Source: Gordonia sp. SL306
GTDB lineage: Bacteria; Actinomycetota; Actinomycetes; Mycobacteriales; Mycobacteriaceae
Length of the DNA: 64,000 nt
Assembly: GCF_026625785.1 (NCBI RefSeq)
Contig: NZ_CP113063.1
Location: 2,852,001-2,916,000 of the forward strand
Direction: 5' to 3'
The stretch's first letter is position 1, and each line of letters begins with the position of its first letter. Shown in pieces: positions 61,911 to 64,000 of this stretch. The notes under the pieces were generated by a model, which was given only the letters and a program-made list of their open reading frames with translations, searched no databases and was not told the origin of the DNA. Made by a program: the position numbers and the translations under genes.

Positions 61911-63539
61911 TCAGCGCGCGGCCGGCTCGCGCTCGGGTTCGGTGGCAGGCTCGTCGGCGGCCGGCGTCATCGCGTCGGGACTCAAGAATGCCAGGATGGC
62001 GGCGCCGACGAGGATCACGACGCCCATCACGATGCAGGCGGTGTTCAGCGGCGCGACGAAGGCGTGCCGTGCCTGCTCGGCCACCTGCCCCAGTGCGCCT
62101 GCCTGCGCGGGGTACTGGGTGACCAGGGCGTCGAGGGCGTGTAGTGCCTCGGCGAGGGAGCGCGAGATGTGGTCGCCGAGTTCGGTCGACCCGGTGGTCG
62201 CGGTCACCTTGTCGGCGATCGGGGCGATGTTGCGGGTGTACCCGGCGGCCACGATGCTCCCCGCCAGGGCGATGCCGATGGCGGCGCCGACCTCGCGGAA
62301 GGTGTCGTTCACGGCCGATCCGACGCCCTGGTTCGCCGACGGCGTGTTGGCCATGATGGCCGTGGTGGGCGGTGCCGTGGCGAAGCCCTGCCCGGCCGAC
62401 CCGAGGAGCAGCAACGGGAGCAAGCTGAGGTAGCTCGAGTAGTCGAGTACGCCCATCAGGATCAGCGCGACGCCGGTGAGCCCGACCCCCAGGACGAGGA
62501 TGGTGCGCAGCGAGTAGCGGACCGCGAGCCAGCCGCCGATCGGGGACAGGACCATGATGACCGCGATCAGGGGCAGCATCGCGGTGGCGGCCATCAGCGG
62601 TGACATCCCGAAGTCGAGCTGCAGGCGTTGCAGCACCACGAAGAAGAGCCCCAGCGACGCAAAGAACTGCACCAGGATGGTGAACGCGCCTGCGGAGAAC
62701 GCCCGGTTCGAGAACAGGCGAACATCGAGAAGTGGTGCATCACGCCGATATTCGACGAATGCGAACACCACCGCCAGTGCCAGGCCCGCCGCCAGCGCCC
62801 CGATGACGAGAGCGTCGTCCCATCCGCGGCTCGGTGATTCGAGCAGCCCGAGGACGAACAGGAACACGGCCGAGGTGGACAGCAGGGCGCCGGGGAAGTC
62901 GAAGCGTCTGGGCTCGTCGTCGCGGGAGGTCGCGATCGTGCACGACGCCACGGCCAGCAGCGCCGTGACGGCGGCGAACGTGACGAAGATCGACCGCCAG
63001 GTGAACCACTCGAGGAGGAATCCGCTCACGAAGAAGCCGCCGATACTGCCTGCTCCGGCGACCCCGGCCCAGATGGCGACGGCCAGGGGACGTCGGGACT
63101 CGGGGAGTTCGGAGGTCAGCAACGACAACGTCGCCGGCATGATCATCGCGGCGGCGACCCCGGCCAGTGCTCGGCTGGCGATGACGATCAGGGGATCGTC
63201 GATCCACAGCGGCGGCAGCGACGCGATGGCGAACACCGCCAGTCCGACGACGAGCAGTCCGCGCCTGCCGTATCGGTCGCCGAGTGCCCCGCACGGCAGG
63301 AGCAAGGCGGCCAAGGCGACGGTATAGGCGTCGACGAGCCAGGTCATCTGCGTCGAGCTCGCGCCGATGGACGGGCCGATCTCGGGCAGCGCGACGTTGA
63401 GAGCCGTCATCGCACCCGCCACCACCGAGAGGGCTCCGCAGGCGACGCACATCAGCCAGATGCCGCGCGCCCCGATCCGGTCCGTCGTCGTTTCCGTGTC
63501 CTCGCTCTGCCGATCCGCTCGTTGCTGATCCGAGATCAT
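61911..63539 (-). CDS. MFS multidrug transporter, DHA2 (14-TMS) family
   Basis: This 542-aa proton-coupled exporter has about 14 helices, motif A GALGDRYGRRGLL after the second helix and motif C-like GVAGAGSIGGFFVSGF in the fifth, placing it with EmrB/QacA drug transporters. A hydrophilic loop of about 50 residues precedes the last helix. ATG 63539 is fixed by a TATGGT -10 6 nt upstream. It is divergent from a TetR gene, 58 bp away, the standard efflux pump-repressor pair. Confidence 0.88.
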   Translation of the reverse strand: MISDQQRADRQSEDTETTTDRIGARGIWLMCVACGALSVVAGAMTALNVALPEIGPSIGASSTQMTWLVDAYTVALAALLLPCGALGDRYGRRGLLVVGLAVFAIASLPPLWIDDPLIVIASRALAGVAAAMIMPATLSLLTSELPESRRPLAVAIWAGVAGAGSIGGFFVSGFLLEWFTWRSIFVTFAAVTALLAVASCTIATSRDDEPRRFDFPGALLSTSAVFLFVLGLLESPSRGWDDALVIGALAAGLALAVVFAFVEYRRDAPLLDVRLFSNRAFSAGAFTILVQFFASLGLFFVVLQRLQLDFGMSPLMAATAMLPLIAVIMVLSPIGGWLAVRYSLRTILVLGVGLTGVALILMGVLDYSSYLSLLPLLLLGSAGQGFATAPPTTAIMANTPSANQGVGSAVNDTFREVGAAIGIALAGSIVAAGYTRNIAPIADKVTATTGSTELGDHISRSLAEALHALDALVTQYPAQAGALGQVAEQARHAFVAPLNTACIVMGVVILVGAAILAFLSPDAMTPAADEPATEPEREPAAR

Positions 63540-63545
63540 CGTCTG

Positions 63546-63591
63546 ACCATACATGTGTACGTCGGTGTATGTTCAGTGCTGCGATTAGGGT
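63546..63591. promoter_or_regulatory. Divergent MFS/TetR promoter and candidate operator
   Basis: Minus strand: TATGGT (63551-63546), 6 nt, ATG 63539. Plus strand: TAGGGT (63586-63591), 6 nt, ATG 63598. Between them ATACA (63549-63553) and TGTAT (63566-63570) form an inverted repeat with 12-bp spacing that overlaps the MFS -10 element. Confidence 0.5.
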
Positions 63592-63597
63592 TACGGC

Positions 63598-64000
63598 ATG
63601 GCACGACGCACGGGTTGGGGTGGCGAACTCCCGATCGACGACGCGGAGGCCGTCGCGCGCATCCGGTCGGCGACGCGGCGGGTGATCGAATCCGAGGGCG
63701 CCGCGGTCAGCGTCACCCTGGTGGCGCAGGAACTCCAGGTGACGCGGCAGACCGTCTACCGGTATTTCGGCAGTGTGCAGGAGCTGCTGCAGGCGGTGGC
63801 CCTCGACTCGGGACGGACGGCCGCGCCGACCATCATCGATCGCGTCCGGGCGATCACCGATCCGGCCGCGGTCGTCGTGGAACTCGTGGCGTCGGCGATC
63901 GAGATCCTCACCACCGACCGGGTGCTGGTCTTCCTGCTCGGACCGGGGGCCAGTACCGGCCTGCTCGGCGGATCGATGACGGGGCCCGCCGCGCGAGAGC
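63598..64000 (+). CDS. TetR family regulator (3' end cut by window)
   Basis: The frame is open from ATG 63598 to the window end (134 codons). The HTH is at about residues 35-65 (SVTLVAQELQVTRQTVYRYF), followed by the start of the helical ligand domain. The N-terminus RRTGWGGELPIDDAEAVARI is typical of mycobacterial TetR proteins that control transporters. Being divergent from the MFS pump, it is likely its repressor. The gene continues past the window. Confidence 0.85.
   Translation, partial: MARRTGWGGELPIDDAEAVARIRSATRRVIESEGAAVSVTLVAQELQVTRQTVYRYFGSVQELLQAVALDSGRTAAPTIIDRVRAITDPAAVVVELVASAIEILTTDRVLVFLLGPGASTGLLGGSMTGPAARE

Noticed and set aside
63540-63554. ATG 63554 as start of the MFS gene
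   Set aside because: It would place the -10 element TATGGT inside the gene, and no Shine-Dalgarno supports it.

Overview
The window is high-G+C DNA from a mycolic-acid actinobacterium (order Mycobacteriales). Gene content and repeat style fit Gordonia best, but the genus is inference. The strongest pointers are a segment collinear with the Mycobacterium tuberculosis mmpL3 neighbourhood (flippase-like Rv0204c / AI-2E-type Rv0205 / mmpL3 / NYN protein / trmB / Rv0209 / Rv0210 / GTP-type PEP carboxykinase), a Zmp1-length M13 peptidase, an R2-like ligand-binding oxidase, a mycofactocin-class (NDMA-dependent) alcohol dehydrogenase, a SigG-type ECF factor and an Rv0485-like ROK regulator. No tRNA, rRNA, CRISPR array, transposase or prophage gene was recognised.

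Layout. 0-9 kb: end of a LysE-type exporter, an MMPL exporter, an MpaB/DUF2236 oxygenase divergent from a TetR gene, then a second TetR and an operon of acyl-CoA dehydrogenase, APH-like kinase and short-chain dehydrogenase. That operon resembles the bacterial 4-hydroxyacyl-CoA (levulinate) pathway. 9-19 kb: histidine phosphatase, VOC protein, sigG, a previously unmarked poly-cysteine leader ORF ahead of a ROK regulator, a DrrAB-type ABC exporter, a molybdate regulator-modABC operon and a class III cyclase. 19-24 kb: a double-domain TetR divergent from fadA-fadB. 24-28 kb: an AbiEi/nuclease-like gene and an SPFH protein bracketed by three copies of a palindromic element, then a hydrolase with a KstR-type operator and R2lox. 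28-39 kb: second MMPL, alcohol dehydrogenase, CtaG, potassium channel, zmp1, flavoprotein reductase, FadR regulator, fatty acid hydroxylase and pirin. 39-58 kb: a PBP-like lipoprotein that has lost its active site, then the mmpL3 region with a MacS/MacR-like two-component pair and a universal stress protein set inside it, two degenerate GTPase-like proteins, a DUF6802-type protein, pckG and a secreted phytase-like protein. 58-64 kb: MacB-type ABC pair and a divergent MFS/TetR pair cut by the window end.

Regulatory architecture. About sixteen first genes have a TANNNT -10 element 6-8 nt before the start codon, the signature of leaderless mRNAs. I used this to correct several starts (10993, 19125, 27204, 32941, 42929, 42964, 52305). 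Three families of palindromic intergenic repeats are present; one copy lies inside a coding sequence.

Limits: all calls come from reading the sequence. Family names rest on remembered motifs and lengths, no search was run, and residue positions are approximate.
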